DNA of 43,420 nt from Candidatus Aerophobota bacterium. Its GTDB lineage: Bacteria > Aerophobota > Aerophobia > Aerophobales > B3-G15. The first letter of the stretch is position 1. Each line of letters starts with the position of its first letter. The notes under the pieces were generated by a model. It was given only the letters and a program-made list of their open reading frames with translations. It was not told where the DNA came from and did not search any database. The position numbers and the translations under genes were made by a program. Where the stretch lies: the NCBI GenBank assembly GCA_030615365.1, contig JAUWZM010000015.1:1-43420 (forward strand), written 5' to 3'. Positions 22,845 to 31,556 of this stretch are shown here, one piece after another.

Positions 22845-24603
22845 TTATCCCTTTGATATGGGGTAGAAATAACCTGCTGTATCCCCACTTGGAATACATG
22901 GATTCCAGTACCAGCCCTTTATCCAATCTCTCTGGTAGTGTCTAACCGATGCCTGATTGAGAACAACAGTAGGCACATCATCGTAAAAAATCGTCTGGAG
23001 ATCGTAGTAAATTACCTTTCTCTTTTCTGGATCAACCTGCTTTATCCCCTCTCCTATCAACCTGTCAACAATGGGATTTTTATAACTTTGAAATCCAGAG
23101 AAAACTCCATTGCTATGCATAAATGGGTGAACGAAGTTGTGGGGATCTGGATAATCGGCCAGCCAACCTAAGAGAAAAATCGTTAGCTTATTACGGACTA
23201 AATTCCTTAAGTATGTTGGCCAATCTACAGGTCTTACCTCTATTTTGAATTTCGGATTTAGAGCTTCAACATTTTCCTCAAATATCCTGGCAGCTGTCTC
23301 TCTCTGGACATTGCCGGTATTGTAAAGCATGGTCAATTTGAAGCCTTTTTCCCATATCTCACCACCCCAGGCTTTCTGAAAGTGCTCCTTTGCTTTTTCC
23401 GCATCAAGATAGTACACTTCCTGTTCCGGGTTAACCCCCAACAAGCCATTGACTATTGGTCCCTTTGGCTGCACAGCTTCTCCCATCCAGACATCCTTAA
23501 GAAAGATCGCATAGTCAAAAGAGTAGGCAAAGCCAAGCCGTACATCCTTGTCAGCGAAGAAATCAAGGGATACCTTTCCCATCAATCTTTCCACTGCCTA
23601 TATCAGGATTGCCCTCAGGATTTATCTTGTAGTTGAAAAACGCGGCCATATTCTGCAGGGAAGGCAAACCTTTATAGACAGTGATTCCCTCAATTCCCTC
23701 CAATTCCTGCACGTATTGTCTGGGCACATAGACTAAATCCGCATCTCCTGCCTGAAACATTAACTTTCTTGTAGTCCACTCCTCCACAACTTTTATTATC
23801 ACTCTTTCTACATTTGCTGGTGTTCTCCAGTAATCATCGTTTCTCACTAAAACCGTTTCCACCCCAGCTTCCCATCTTTCTAATTTAAAGGGACCTGTCC
23901 CGCAGGCTATAGAATGCAGAGTTTCCCCGCCTGGAGGAGGATTATTATATTCTTTCCAGGTTTCAGCAGTTCCTGGCCAACCCCCGTTTTCCACGCAGAA
24001 CTTTTTGTTTACTATGACCCCCCAGGAGTTAGCGATAATTCCTAAAAACGGTGGATAAGGATCCTTTAAATGGAAAACAACACTATCTCCTTGCACTTCC
24101 ACTGTGTTATCTATATCCTCAAAATCAATAACTATGTTACCTTCCCCATCTCGGCTACCACCAATTCCTAAAAGAGGCTCATAGAGCATCCATACAGGGC
24201 CACCATCTCTATCCTGAACCATAACTCTTTCAATGGAATATTCGACATCCTCCGGGGTTAGTATCTCACCATTATGAAACTTCACTCCCTTTCTGATAGG
24301 GAAAGTATAGGTCAGGCCGCCATCAGAAATCAGTCCATTTTTTACTGTGGGAACCTCTGTAGCCAACAAGGGGATGAACTCGTCCATTTTCTCTCCATCA
24401 AAGAATATCAACGGCTCATATATATTAATAATTACCTCACCACTTGCTGTATCATAAGCCCAGGCTGGATCAAACGAGTCAACATCTCCTATGGTGGCCT
24501 CAATTATCGTACCAGGGTTCCTTACCTGCTGAGCTCCTACACCTACAGCTATGCTGGCAAGAAAGATACTTCCCATAGCCACTATTAACCAAAATTTTCT
24601 CAC
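22845..24603 (-). pseudogene. Family-5 solute-binding protein of the Dpp operon, frameshifted (SBP3)
   Basis: Cognate binding protein of the downstream permease, in two overlapping frames: 24603-23563 (346 residues, signal peptide 1-24, core from about 30) and 23594-22845 (rest of the core, from KVSLDFFADKDVRLGFAYSFDY). The combined length of about 586 residues is normal for the family. Total coding length is 3n+1, so one base is extra or two are missing. The break is at GGT ATC CCT TGA TTT; skipping one T restores GIP-DFFADKD. A purine-rich GGGAAAGG lies 4 nt before CCT. It may be a frameshift mutation, a sequencing error, or +1 recoding. GTG start with SD GGAG. It has no family resemblance to SBP1/SBP2 beyond the fold. 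Confidence 0.8.
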
Positions 24604-24718
24604 TTTTTACTCTCCTTTTTTAAATTTTCTTTAAGATTTACCCCGCAAGAAGGAAGGTTTCGTCCTATGGGGATGGAAATGAAAAAATTAGCAGTTTGGG
24701 AGAAATTGAAAATCCTCT

Positions 24719-24757
24719 TTAAATTCTCTTACGGGGTTTGCTTCTTTTACTAAGCAT
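24719..24757 (-). CDS. Possible 12-residue basic leader peptide of SBP3
   Basis: ATG at 24757 is preceded by a perfect SD, AAGGAGGTGA, and reads 12 codons (MLSKRSKPRKRI) to TAA at 24719. Seven of the 12 residues are Lys or Arg. It lies in the SBP3 leader, 116 nt before the GTG. SBP1 and SBP2 have the same SD box in their leaders but no good ORF after it. Confidence 0.35.
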   Translation of the reverse strand: MLSKRSKPRKRI

Positions 24758-24827
24758 CTCACCTCCTTCTCGAGAAATTTTTCGTAATGGTTTAGCTTTT
24801 CTAAAATTTTCTCTTTTCTCTGGCAAT

Positions 24828-24910
24828 TGTAGCTGCTCCATTCATGGAGCGGTTTGTAGCTGCCCAATTCATTGGACGAATTTAATGCGCCGATAAATCG
24901 GCAAGCTACA
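24828..24910 (-). repeat. Cloverleaf-forming repeat, copy 2 with an extra hairpin
   Basis: 24855-24910 matches 10691-10746 in 54 of 56 positions, including the TGTAGCT and AGCTACA ends. It is preceded at 24828-24852 by a partial unit (TGTAGCTGCTCC, ATTCATGGAGCGG) that forms one additional stem. The repeat is in the 5' leader of SBP3, the same orientation as copy 1 has to asd. Confidence 0.85.
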
Positions 24911-24926
24911 TGAGATTACTGATGTA

Positions 24927-24954
24927 TTTGTACACGATCTTTTTAAAAAGTCAA
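24927..24954 (-). promoter_or_regulatory. Promoter of the SBP3-dpp operon
   Basis: On the minus strand TTGACT (24954-24949), 16-nt spacer, TACAAA (24932-24927). Transcription would start just before the cloverleaf repeat, placing the repeat in the leader RNA. Confidence 0.6.
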
Positions 24955-24986
24955 ATATACCATTGAGGGAAGATCCTTTAAAATTC

Positions 24987-25727
24987 CTACCACAGGCAAA
25001 AGGAAAATAATCCCAGAATTTCAACAGTTTCATTCATTGCTCCTAAGGTATCACCATTAATACCTCCTATTTTTCTTTTAAGATACGCTATCCAGATAAA
25101 AATACTTAGTAAAGCTATTCCTAAAAAAGGCAAGAAAAACAACCTTAAAAGAGCTAACCCTAAGGCTACGGTTATTAAGGTGGCGCAGAGAACTTTCTTA
25201 AGATCCACTAAATCTACATACGCTTTGCCCATTCCTTCCCCTTCCCTCGCATAAGTGGCAAAGTATGCTCCCAATACCATAGACCATCTACTCACTACAG
25301 GGATATACATTAAAACTTGATTTTTTACCTCTGGATTTATCTGTAGTAGCAAAACAAATTTTAAAAGCAACATGCAGGTCAAACCAACAACTCCTTTAGC
25401 CCCTATATTACTATCTTCCATTACCTTTAAAATACTTTTCTTATCCCCCTTTGCAGATATTCCATCAATAGTATCAGCCAATCCATCTAAATGGAGAGCC
25501 CCTGTGATCCATACCCAGCCAATCAGCACAAAAGCGTTGGTGATAAGGGAGGAAAATAAAATTGATCCAGCTAAATTAATTAAACTAAGGATAAGCCCTA
25601 TTCCTATACCCACTACAGGGAAAAAGATCAACGAGGCAGCCAAGTCCTCTTTTTTATCCGGAGAGACTCTCTTTAAGGGGATAACAGTTAAAAGTTGCCA
25701 GGCTAAAAGAAAATGTTTTAGTTTCAT
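24987..25727 (-). CDS. cobS: Adenosylcobinamide-GDP ribazoletransferase
   Basis: Joins adenosylcobinamide-GDP and alpha-ribazole (phosphate) in the last part of cobalamin synthesis and salvage. An integral membrane protein with about six helices; 246 residues, the family norm. The conserved N-terminal FFPVVGIGIG (35-44) and the signature HLDGLADTIDG (79-89), with D81, D85 and D88, identify it. No clear SD precedes the ATG. cobU lies upstream on the same strand, 326 nt away across a repeat island. No cobalamin riboswitch was seen, and no cobT, cobC or corrin-ring gene is present. Confidence 0.94.
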   Translation of the reverse strand: MKLKHFLLAWQLLTVIPLKRVSPDKKEDLAASLIFFPVVGIGIGLILSLINLAGSILFSSLITNAFVLIGWVWITGALHLDGLADTIDGISAKGDKKSILKVMEDSNIGAKGVVGLTCMLLLKFVLLLQINPEVKNQVLMYIPVVSRWSMVLGAYFATYAREGEGMGKAYVDLVDLKKVLCATLITVALGLALLRLFFLPFLGIALLSIFIWIAYLKRKIGGINGDTLGAMNETVEILGLFSFCLW

Positions 25728-25740
25728 TTGATTTTAATTA

Positions 25741-26044
25741 TTCACCGCAGAGAACGCAGAGGAAACAGAGGTAAATCAAAAAGAAAACTTTTCTTATGAG
25801 AAAAAAATATTTCTCAATGGGTAGGGGCGACTTTAGTCGCCCTTTGTAAAGTAAGGACTGAAAGCTATCGGGAGGCTAAAGCCTCCCCTACCCTAGTGAA
25901 GAGTTTTACCAGTTTACCCTGTTAGATAAGCTTCTCTATCTAACAGGGTTTACCGAATCTGGGTTGATAATTTGGATGATATTTCTCAATGTTGAGTTAA
26001 TGATTTTCCTGCTTCTCCACGAATTCTGTGATCTCTGTGGTGAA
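25741..26044. repeat. Palindromic repeat island between cobU and cobS
   Basis: Outer inverted ends TTCACCGCAGAG (25741-25752) and CTCTGTGGTGAA (26033-26044), one mismatch. Inside: GGGCGACTTTAGTCGCCC (about 25825-25842); GGAGGCTAAAGCCTCC (25871-25886); a 13-bp stem ACCCTGTTAGATA (25916-25928) with TATCTAACAGGGT (25937-25949); and a 13-bp direct repeat ATATTTCTCAATG at 25807 and 25979. No coding potential. Confidence 0.8.
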
Positions 26045-26053
26045 AATTCTTAT

Positions 26054-26575
26054 TTATTTAATCTTAACCGGGATTCCACACACTGTAAGCCATACCTCCT
26101 GAGCCTTCTTAGCCATTACTTGATTAGCCATTCCAGATAGATCCCTGAATTTTCTTCCCAGGGGAGTTTCTGGAACTATTCCCCAACCCACCTCATTTGA
26201 TACTACAATAGTAGTTTGATTAAATTTACCAGCCCAGTCCGCTATTTTTTCCATTTGTTTTATAATATCTTCCTCTCCTACATTGCTCAATAAGAGATTA
26301 GAGATTAAAAGTGTTAAACAGTCAATAATAATTACTCTTCGAGGAGAGTGAAGTTGAGAAAGCAAGGATGCAATATTTGCTCCTTTTTCTATGGTTTTCC
26401 AATGAGAAGGGCGATTTTTTTGATGAGTTTGGATTCTTTTTTTCATTTCCAGATCATCCAGGGGAAGGGCGGTAGCTAAGAAAACTACATCTTTGGAAAG
26501 ATTCTTAGCAAGATTTACTGCGTACCCGCTTTTTCCACTTCTCACCCCCCCGGTTATAAAAATAAGTTTAGCCAT
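26054..26575 (-). CDS. cobU: Adenosylcobinamide kinase / adenosylcobinamide-phosphate guanylyltransferase
   Basis: Phosphorylates adenosylcobinamide and then transfers GMP to it, producing the substrate of CobS. 173 residues, family length about 180. P-loop GGVRSGKS (9-16). The guanylylated His is likely H51 in RIQTHQKNRPSHW, and VSNEVGWGIVP is the conserved later motif. It begins 7 nt after the mnmE stop with SD AGGAAAG inside the mnmE end, so it is probably part of the yidD-yidC-mnmE transcript. Confidence 0.95.
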   Translation of the reverse strand: MAKLIFITGGVRSGKSGYAVNLAKNLSKDVVFLATALPLDDLEMKKRIQTHQKNRPSHWKTIEKGANIASLLSQLHSPRRVIIIDCLTLLISNLLLSNVGEEDIIKQMEKIADWAGKFNQTTIVVSNEVGWGIVPETPLGRKFRDLSGMANQVMAKKAQEVWLTVCGIPVKIK

Positions 26576-26582
26576 TATCTAT

Positions 26583-27959
26583 TTACTTTCCTATGCAAAA
26601 ATTAGAGAAAATATGGTCCAGAACTTCATCTTCTATAATTTCTCCAGTTATCTCTTTTAAATGTTTCAATCCTTCTTGAAGATCAATAACGAAAAATTCC
26701 TCGGATAGGCCATCTCTTAGTCCCTCCATCGCTCCGAGAGTACTTTTCTTCGTTAACTGGAGAGCCTCTTTTTGTCTGATATTTATCAGAAGAGAGTCGC
26801 AGGAAGGGGCAACTTCTTTTAAAACCAGTCGAGCGATTTCCTGTTTTAGCCTTTCCAGATTTGTTCCCCTGGTAGCTGAGATTTTTAGTAAACTCTTTTC
26901 AGAAAAGAGGGATTTTATTTTTTCCTCATCAATCCTCAAGGGGAGATCTACTTTATTTACAAGTACCAGCATATTTTTTTTCTTTACCCTCTCCATAATT
27001 ACTCTATCTTCTTTATCCAAAGGAATTGAGCCATCTAACACCAAAAGAACAATATCTGCTTCCTCAATTATGCAGTATGCCCTTCTGACTCCTTCTTTTT
27101 CAACTTGGTTTTTTACACCCCTCAATCCAGCAGTATCAATCAGGCGCAAAGGGAATCCCTTGATATTTATAGTCTCTTCAATTGTATCCCTGGTAGTCCC
27201 AGGGATAGGGGTTACAATAACTCTTTCCCTCTGTGCCAGAGCATTAAAAAGAGAAGATTTGCCTACATTTGTTTTTCCTGCAATTACAGCTCTTACTCCC
27301 TCACGATAAATCATCCCGGTTTTAAATGTTTCTAAAAGAGAATCAATGGAGGAAAGTATGTCATTAAGATGCTTTTCCTTATCTTTTCTGGAAAGGATTT
27401 CTATATCTTCCTGAAAAAAATTTAGCTCTGCTTCCAAGAAAGATAAAAGCTCAATTATTTTCTCCCTTAAAGAAAAGATACGTTGAGATAACTCTCCCTT
27501 CAGGCCATTGATGGCCAGTTGTAAACTCTTCTCTGTTTTGGCCTGGATAATGTCCAGGACACTTTCTGCTTGAGCCAAATCTATTCTCCCGTTTAAAAAA
27601 GCTCTTTTAGTAAATTCACCTGGTTCAGCTAAACGAGCTCCTAACGTTAAACAGATCTCCAGAGCTTTTCGCAAGGGTATCGGTCCACCATGGCAGTTTA
27701 TCTCTACTATGTCTTCCCTGGTATAAGTTTGGGGAGCCCTCATTAAAGTAAGGAGAACCTCATCTATCCTCTCGTGATTCTCAGGATCAATTATCCAGCC
27801 ATAATGAACTTTAAAGGAGGATGACCAGTTAATTTTAGATTTTTTGGAAGGGCTAAAGATTTTTTTCGCTATAGAAAAAGAGTTTTTTCCGCTTATCCTT
27901 ACAATTCCTATTCCCGATTCTCCAATGGGAGTGGAAATAGCTACTATAGTGTCATCCAT
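26583..27959 (-). CDS. mnmE: tRNA modification GTPase MnmE
   Basis: With MnmG, installs the 5-carboxymethylaminomethyl group on U34 of certain tRNAs. 458 residues, the usual length. The N-terminal folate-binding domain carries CHGG (89-92) and AEPGEFTKRAFLNGRIDL (111-128). The inserted GTPase domain has P-loop GKTNVGKS (228-235), GTTRD, DTAGLR and NKVD. The essential C-terminal CIGK is intact (455-458). The ATG overlaps the yidC stop by 8 nt. The yidC-mnmE order is typical of bacteria. Confidence 0.97.
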   Translation of the reverse strand: MDDTIVAISTPIGESGIGIVRISGKNSFSIAKKIFSPSKKSKINWSSSFKVHYGWIIDPENHERIDEVLLTLMRAPQTYTREDIVEINCHGGPIPLRKALEICLTLGARLAEPGEFTKRAFLNGRIDLAQAESVLDIIQAKTEKSLQLAINGLKGELSQRIFSLREKIIELLSFLEAELNFFQEDIEILSRKDKEKHLNDILSSIDSLLETFKTGMIYREGVRAVIAGKTNVGKSSLFNALAQRERVIVTPIPGTTRDTIEETINIKGFPLRLIDTAGLRGVKNQVEKEGVRRAYCIIEEADIVLLVLDGSIPLDKEDRVIMERVKKKNMLVLVNKVDLPLRIDEEKIKSLFSEKSLLKISATRGTNLERLKQEIARLVLKEVAPSCDSLLINIRQKEALQLTKKSTLGAMEGLRDGLSEEFFVIDLQEGLKHLKEITGEIIEDEVLDHIFSNFCIGK

Positions 27960-29523
27960 TATTATCTGTTATATCTTTTTTTGTTGTTCTTGCAGCAGAT
28001 GTTTTTCTGCGAATAAGGAACTGCTGAACTATGGAGAATGAGGTGGAGGTAAACCAATAAAGCATAACTCCGGAAGGAAGTGACCATAGAATAACAATGA
28101 GGAAAAGTGGGAAAAACTGCATCATCTTTGCCATTCCTGCCTGTTGTTGAGATCCAGCCTGGAGTTTTTGAGATATTCTTTGCTGGAGAAACATCATCCC
28201 TCCCAAAGCTAAAAGAAGAGGGATATTTGGTTTGCTCAGATCAGGAATCCAGAGAAAGGAGGGATTTTCATAAAAAGGAAAACCAAGCAGGGCACGGTAA
28301 AGGATAAATATTACCGGGAGCTGAACAATCATGGGAAGACAACCCGACAGAGGATTAACCTTGTGTTCTCTATAAACTTTCATTATTTCCATCTGAAGCT
28401 TTTTAGGGTCACTTTTAAATTTTTTCTGAATAGCTTGAATTTCTGGTTGAATTAACTGCATTTTATGCATAGATTCAAATTGCTTGAAGGTCAAGGGAGA
28501 AAGAGCCCCGTAAATGAGTAAAGTTAATAAAATAATGGCTATCCCAAAGTTACCGGTAAAGCCGTAAAAGAAAAGTAATAGCCACTGTAATCCTGCAGAA
28601 AGCTGACCCCATATGCTTCGTTTCTCAACTTTGTTAAGCTGATAATCCTCACCCACAATCTGTTTTATTTGATTGTTAAGTAATCTTAAATAACCGTAGC
28701 TTTGAGGACCAGCATAGATTATCCAACTACTCCGAGAGTGATTATCCTTAAAACCCCAGGTATACCAGGAGTCAAGCTGGAAAATTCCCTTGAGAGGTGG
28801 TGCAAGAGGAATCATAAGCACAGCTTCATCTTTTTTCTTTCGAACCCCCATCCATTTTATTCTTTTATCATACTCAGAACGTACCCCCCCTTCTTTTTTT
28901 TGAAATTCCTCATAAAGAGTGTTTTGCCAGAAAGCCAATCTTTCCTCGCCTTCCATTTTTTCACCTATTCTTATGGGCCAGGAAAGTTGATACTGAGCTC
29001 CCAGAGGAAAATTATCCAGAGAAAGACTAACTTGAATCTGGTATCCATATTCAGGAAGCTCCATAATCTTGGTAAGTTTGATTTTTTTATCCCTATCTTC
29101 CCAGAAAAAGACTATTTTGTTATTCTCTTCCTCCTCGTTCTGGAATACCTCACTCTGGAATATCTCATTCCTTAAATTAATTTCTTCTCCGTCAGGAAGA
29201 AATAAGCTCATATTTAAAGCACTATCCCCCGCTTTAATCAATTCCTTTTTTTTATCCTTTAAATACCAGGATTCAATTATTCCTCCTTGTGAGTTGAAGA
29301 CTAATTTTATCTGAGTGTTCTCTAAGTAAAATTTCTGAGCTTCAATTGAAGGCAATAAGACTTCCTCTTCTTCTCCTTCCCATTCCTCTCCTGTGGGAGG
29401 AGATAGCATTTCTTCTTTTTCAGGAGTAGCAGGAGGAACTACCGCTTTGGGAAGAAAAAATAAGTTATAAATCACCAGAATTACCACCGATAAAACAATA
29501 GCCAGTATTATATTTTTGTTCAT
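27952..29523 (-). CDS. yidC: Membrane protein insertase YidC
   Basis: Inserts and folds inner-membrane proteins, alone or with SecYEG. 523 residues: an N-terminal membrane helix (5-23), a large extracytoplasmic beta domain (about 50-310), and the conserved five-helix insertase core (about 320-510) with GNFGIAIILLTLLI, NPLSGCLPMIVQLPV and the last helix pair. The long periplasmic domain is the diderm form. The tail RRKTSAARTTKK is basic, as expected for ribosome contact. SD AAGGAT. No jag gene lies between it and mnmE. Confidence 0.96.
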   Translation of the reverse strand: MNKNIILAIVLSVVILVIYNLFFLPKAVVPPATPEKEEMLSPPTGEEWEGEEEEVLLPSIEAQKFYLENTQIKLVFNSQGGIIESWYLKDKKKELIKAGDSALNMSLFLPDGEEINLRNEIFQSEVFQNEEEENNKIVFFWEDRDKKIKLTKIMELPEYGYQIQVSLSLDNFPLGAQYQLSWPIRIGEKMEGEERLAFWQNTLYEEFQKKEGGVRSEYDKRIKWMGVRKKKDEAVLMIPLAPPLKGIFQLDSWYTWGFKDNHSRSSWIIYAGPQSYGYLRLLNNQIKQIVGEDYQLNKVEKRSIWGQLSAGLQWLLLFFYGFTGNFGIAIILLTLLIYGALSPLTFKQFESMHKMQLIQPEIQAIQKKFKSDPKKLQMEIMKVYREHKVNPLSGCLPMIVQLPVIFILYRALLGFPFYENPSFLWIPDLSKPNIPLLLALGGMMFLQQRISQKLQAGSQQQAGMAKMMQFFPLFLIVILWSLPSGVMLYWFTSTSFSIVQQFLIRRKTSAARTTKKDITDNNG

Positions 29524-29534
29524 TAGTATCCTTT

Positions 29535-29747
29535 TTATTTTACAGGGTCATATCCTCCAGGGTTGAAAGGATGACACCTGCTAATTCTTTTTATTCCAAG
29601 AAGAACTCCCCTGCCTAATCCATATTTGTCTATAGCTTCTAAGGTATATTGAGAGCAGGTAGGGTAAAACCTACAAGAAGATGGAAAACAGGAGGAAATC
29701 GCCCTTTGGTAAAAAATAATCATTAATTTTCCCATCTTTTTTAACAT
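29535..29747 (-). CDS. yidD: Membrane protein insertion efficiency factor YidD
   Basis: Small membrane-associated protein assisting YidC. 70 residues with the whole family pattern: [48 protein letters not shown], and its conserved cysteines. It sits 11 nt before yidC and directly behind a consensus promoter. The genes usually upstream (rpmH and rnpA) are absent here. Confidence 0.95.
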   Translation of the reverse strand: MLKKMGKLMIIFYQRAISSCFPSSCRFYPTCSQYTLEAIDKYGLGRGVLLGIKRISRCHPFNPGGYDPVK

Positions 29748-29774
29748 TCGTTATCCTTATAATTTATTGTTTTC

Positions 29775-29804
29775 ATTATACTTTATTTTATAGGCTCTTG
29801 TCAA
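29775..29804 (-). promoter_or_regulatory. Promoter of the yidD-yidC-mnmE-cobU operon
   Basis: On the minus strand TTGACA (29804-29799), 18-nt spacer, TATAAT (29780-29775). The leader to yidD is about 22 nt with SD AAGGAT. Confidence 0.82.
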
Positions 29805-30062
29805 CCCTTCCCTTTTTTGTTATAATAAAGAAACTATTTAGCCACAGATAGATTTAAACACCTATCTATAGATATTAGTAACCGTTTAAACATTGGAATT
29901 CAATAATTTGTATTCATCAATCCCCATTCAGACTATTCGACTACGAGACTACTCAACTACAAGACTATCGTGGTGTTTGAATAGTAACCGACAATAAAAG
30001 AAATATTAGTTGTGTATCGACGGTAGATAATTATAAAACAGTATAATAGTTGGGGTAATAGA
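29805..30062. other. Divergent spacer between yidD and hom
   Basis: It holds an ATAGAT/ATCTAT hairpin within GATAGATTTAAACACC at about 29847-29870, and a TATAAT at 30042-30047 that could be the hom -10. There is no good -35, and the leader would be only about 9 nt. No gene. Confidence 0.4.
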
Positions 30063-31340
30063 ATGCTCAAGAAGTCTGTTCACATCGGAATTTTTGGTTT
30101 AGGAACAGTGGGAGGGGGTATAATAGAAATTTTAAGAAGGGAAACTGAGAAAAAAAAAGAGTACAGCTTTGTGTTAAAAAGAGTGGTGGAGAAGAATTTG
30201 AATAAGAAAAGAAAAATTTCTGTTTCTCCCAAGATTCTATCCTCTGATCCTAAGGCTATCCTGGATGATCCAGATATTGATACAGTTGTAGAGGTAATAG
30301 GAGGAATTCATCCTGCGCAAGAGATTATTCTGGAAGCTTTAAAGAAAGGTAAGAATGTAGTCACAGCTAACAAAGCGCTTTTGGCAAAGGTAGGAAGTAA
30401 AATCTTTGAAAAAGCACTACAGAATAATTGTTACCTGGGAATAAGAGCCTCCAATATTGCAAGCTATCGTCTAATCGAAAGTTTAACCAACTCTCCCTCT
30501 AAGATAGAGGAACTATTAGGAATTTTTAACGGCACCTGTAATTATCTATTAACCGAAATGGAAAGGAAAGGAGAAGATTTTCCTGTTATTCTTAGGCGAG
30601 CGCAAGAAATTGGTTATGCTGAGCCAGATCCTTCTAATGATATTAGAGGATACGATACTGCTCATAAACTCATAATTTTGCTGGGTTTAACCCTGGGTTA
30701 TTTTATTCCCCTTGAATCTTTATATGTAGAGGGAATTAAGAGAATATCTTACCAGGATATTGTCTTTACGAAAGAGTTGGGTTATAGAATAAAATTACTT
30801 GCCCTCGCTAAAAGGGTTGAAAATGAGTTGGAAGCACGAGTTCATCCAGCTCTTCTTCCCCGAAATGGAGGTTTAGCTCGTCTCGAAGGGATTGAAAATG
30901 GTATTGAGATTAAAGATGAGGGAGGATTAAGTATAAGAATGCAAACTCCTGGTGCCGGGAAATACCCTGCAGCTATAGCAGTAATGGAAGACCTTGTCTG
31001 TATTGCCAAGGGGAAAAAATTGTTTCTTCCTCAGGAGACGATTTCTTTGATTTTAAAACCAATGGCGAAAATTCAAACTAAGTACTATTTAAGATTTACC
31101 GCTCTGGATAAAGCAGGAGTTTTAGCAAAAATATCCAATATCCTGGGTAATCACAACATAAGCATTGAGGCTGTTTTACAAAAAGGAAGTAGAGGAGAAG
31201 GTATAAAGTGGGTTCCCATTATTATGCTTACCCATAAATCCCGAGAAGAAGATATACAAAATGCTCTTAGACAGATAGATAATTTGTCGATAACGAAAGG
31301 AAATTCTCTACTTATACGAGTAGAGGAAGGAATTTCTTAA
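30063..31340 (+). CDS. hom: Homoserine dehydrogenase (divergent active-site loop)
   Basis: Would reduce aspartate semialdehyde to homoserine. 425 residues with NAD-binding GLGTVGGG (12-19), TANK with K104, GIFNGTCNYLLTEM (153-166), the family signature AQEIGYAEPDPSNDIRGYD with a following Lys, and a C-terminal ACT domain (about 345-420). The usual EAxVxGGIP substrate loop reads RASNIASYR (128-136), losing the Glu and the Gly-Gly-Ile-Pro. No frameshift on either side restores it. Activity is therefore uncertain, though no other candidate is in the window. lysC and asd lie 18-20 kb away, in the opposite orientation. Confidence 0.85.
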   Translation: MLKKSVHIGIFGLGTVGGGIIEILRRETEKKKEYSFVLKRVVEKNLNKKRKISVSPKILSSDPKAILDDPDIDTVVEVIGGIHPAQEIILEALKKGKNVVTANKALLAKVGSKIFEKALQNNCYLGIRASNIASYRLIESLTNSPSKIEELLGIFNGTCNYLLTEMERKGEDFPVILRRAQEIGYAEPDPSNDIRGYDTAHKLIILLGLTLGYFIPLESLYVEGIKRISYQDIVFTKELGYRIKLLALAKRVENELEARVHPALLPRNGGLARLEGIENGIEIKDEGGLSIRMQTPGAGKYPAAIAVMEDLVCIAKGKKLFLPQETISLILKPMAKIQTKYYLRFTALDKAGVLAKISNILGNHNISIEAVLQKGSRGEGIKWVPIIMLTHKSREEDIQNALRQIDNLSITKGNSLLIRVEEGIS

Positions 31341-31350
31341 AAAAAACGTA

Positions 31351-31400
31351 ACAGTTCAGCCACTAAGTCACCAAGGCACAAAGAAGTGATATGAATTTTA
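31351..31400 (+). repeat. 50-bp intergenic repeat, copy A
   Basis: ACAGTTCAGCCACTAAGTC, then ACCAAGGCACAAAGAAGTGATATGAATTT, is nearly identical to 34434-34483 and related to 13546-13579. A partly inverted companion (CTTGGTGTCTTCGTGTCTTGG then TGGCTAAA) lies at about 31490-31516, so the rpsB leader may fold into a long imperfect stem. Confidence 0.7.
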
Positions 31401-31556
31401 AACCTCTATCGGAAAGAGAAGAATGTATTGCTAAAAAAGTTAACCACTGAATACACAGAGGACGCTAAAAATTTTAAGACCGGGTTTACTTGGTGTCTTC
31501 GTGTCTTGGTGGCTAAATAGTAACAAAAAAATAAAATAAACAAGGAGGCGGGAAAA

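Noticed and set aside
25741..26044. CRISPR array
   Set aside because: The repeats are palindromes of different sequence without regular spacing or spacers.
24604..26053. Cobalamin riboswitch near cobU/cobS
   Set aside because: No B12-box-like sequence was seen; the structured DNA there is explained by palindromic repeats.
29748..30062. rnpA or a replication origin near yidD
   Set aside because: No RnpA-like frame and no cluster of DnaA boxes (TTATCCACA) was found.
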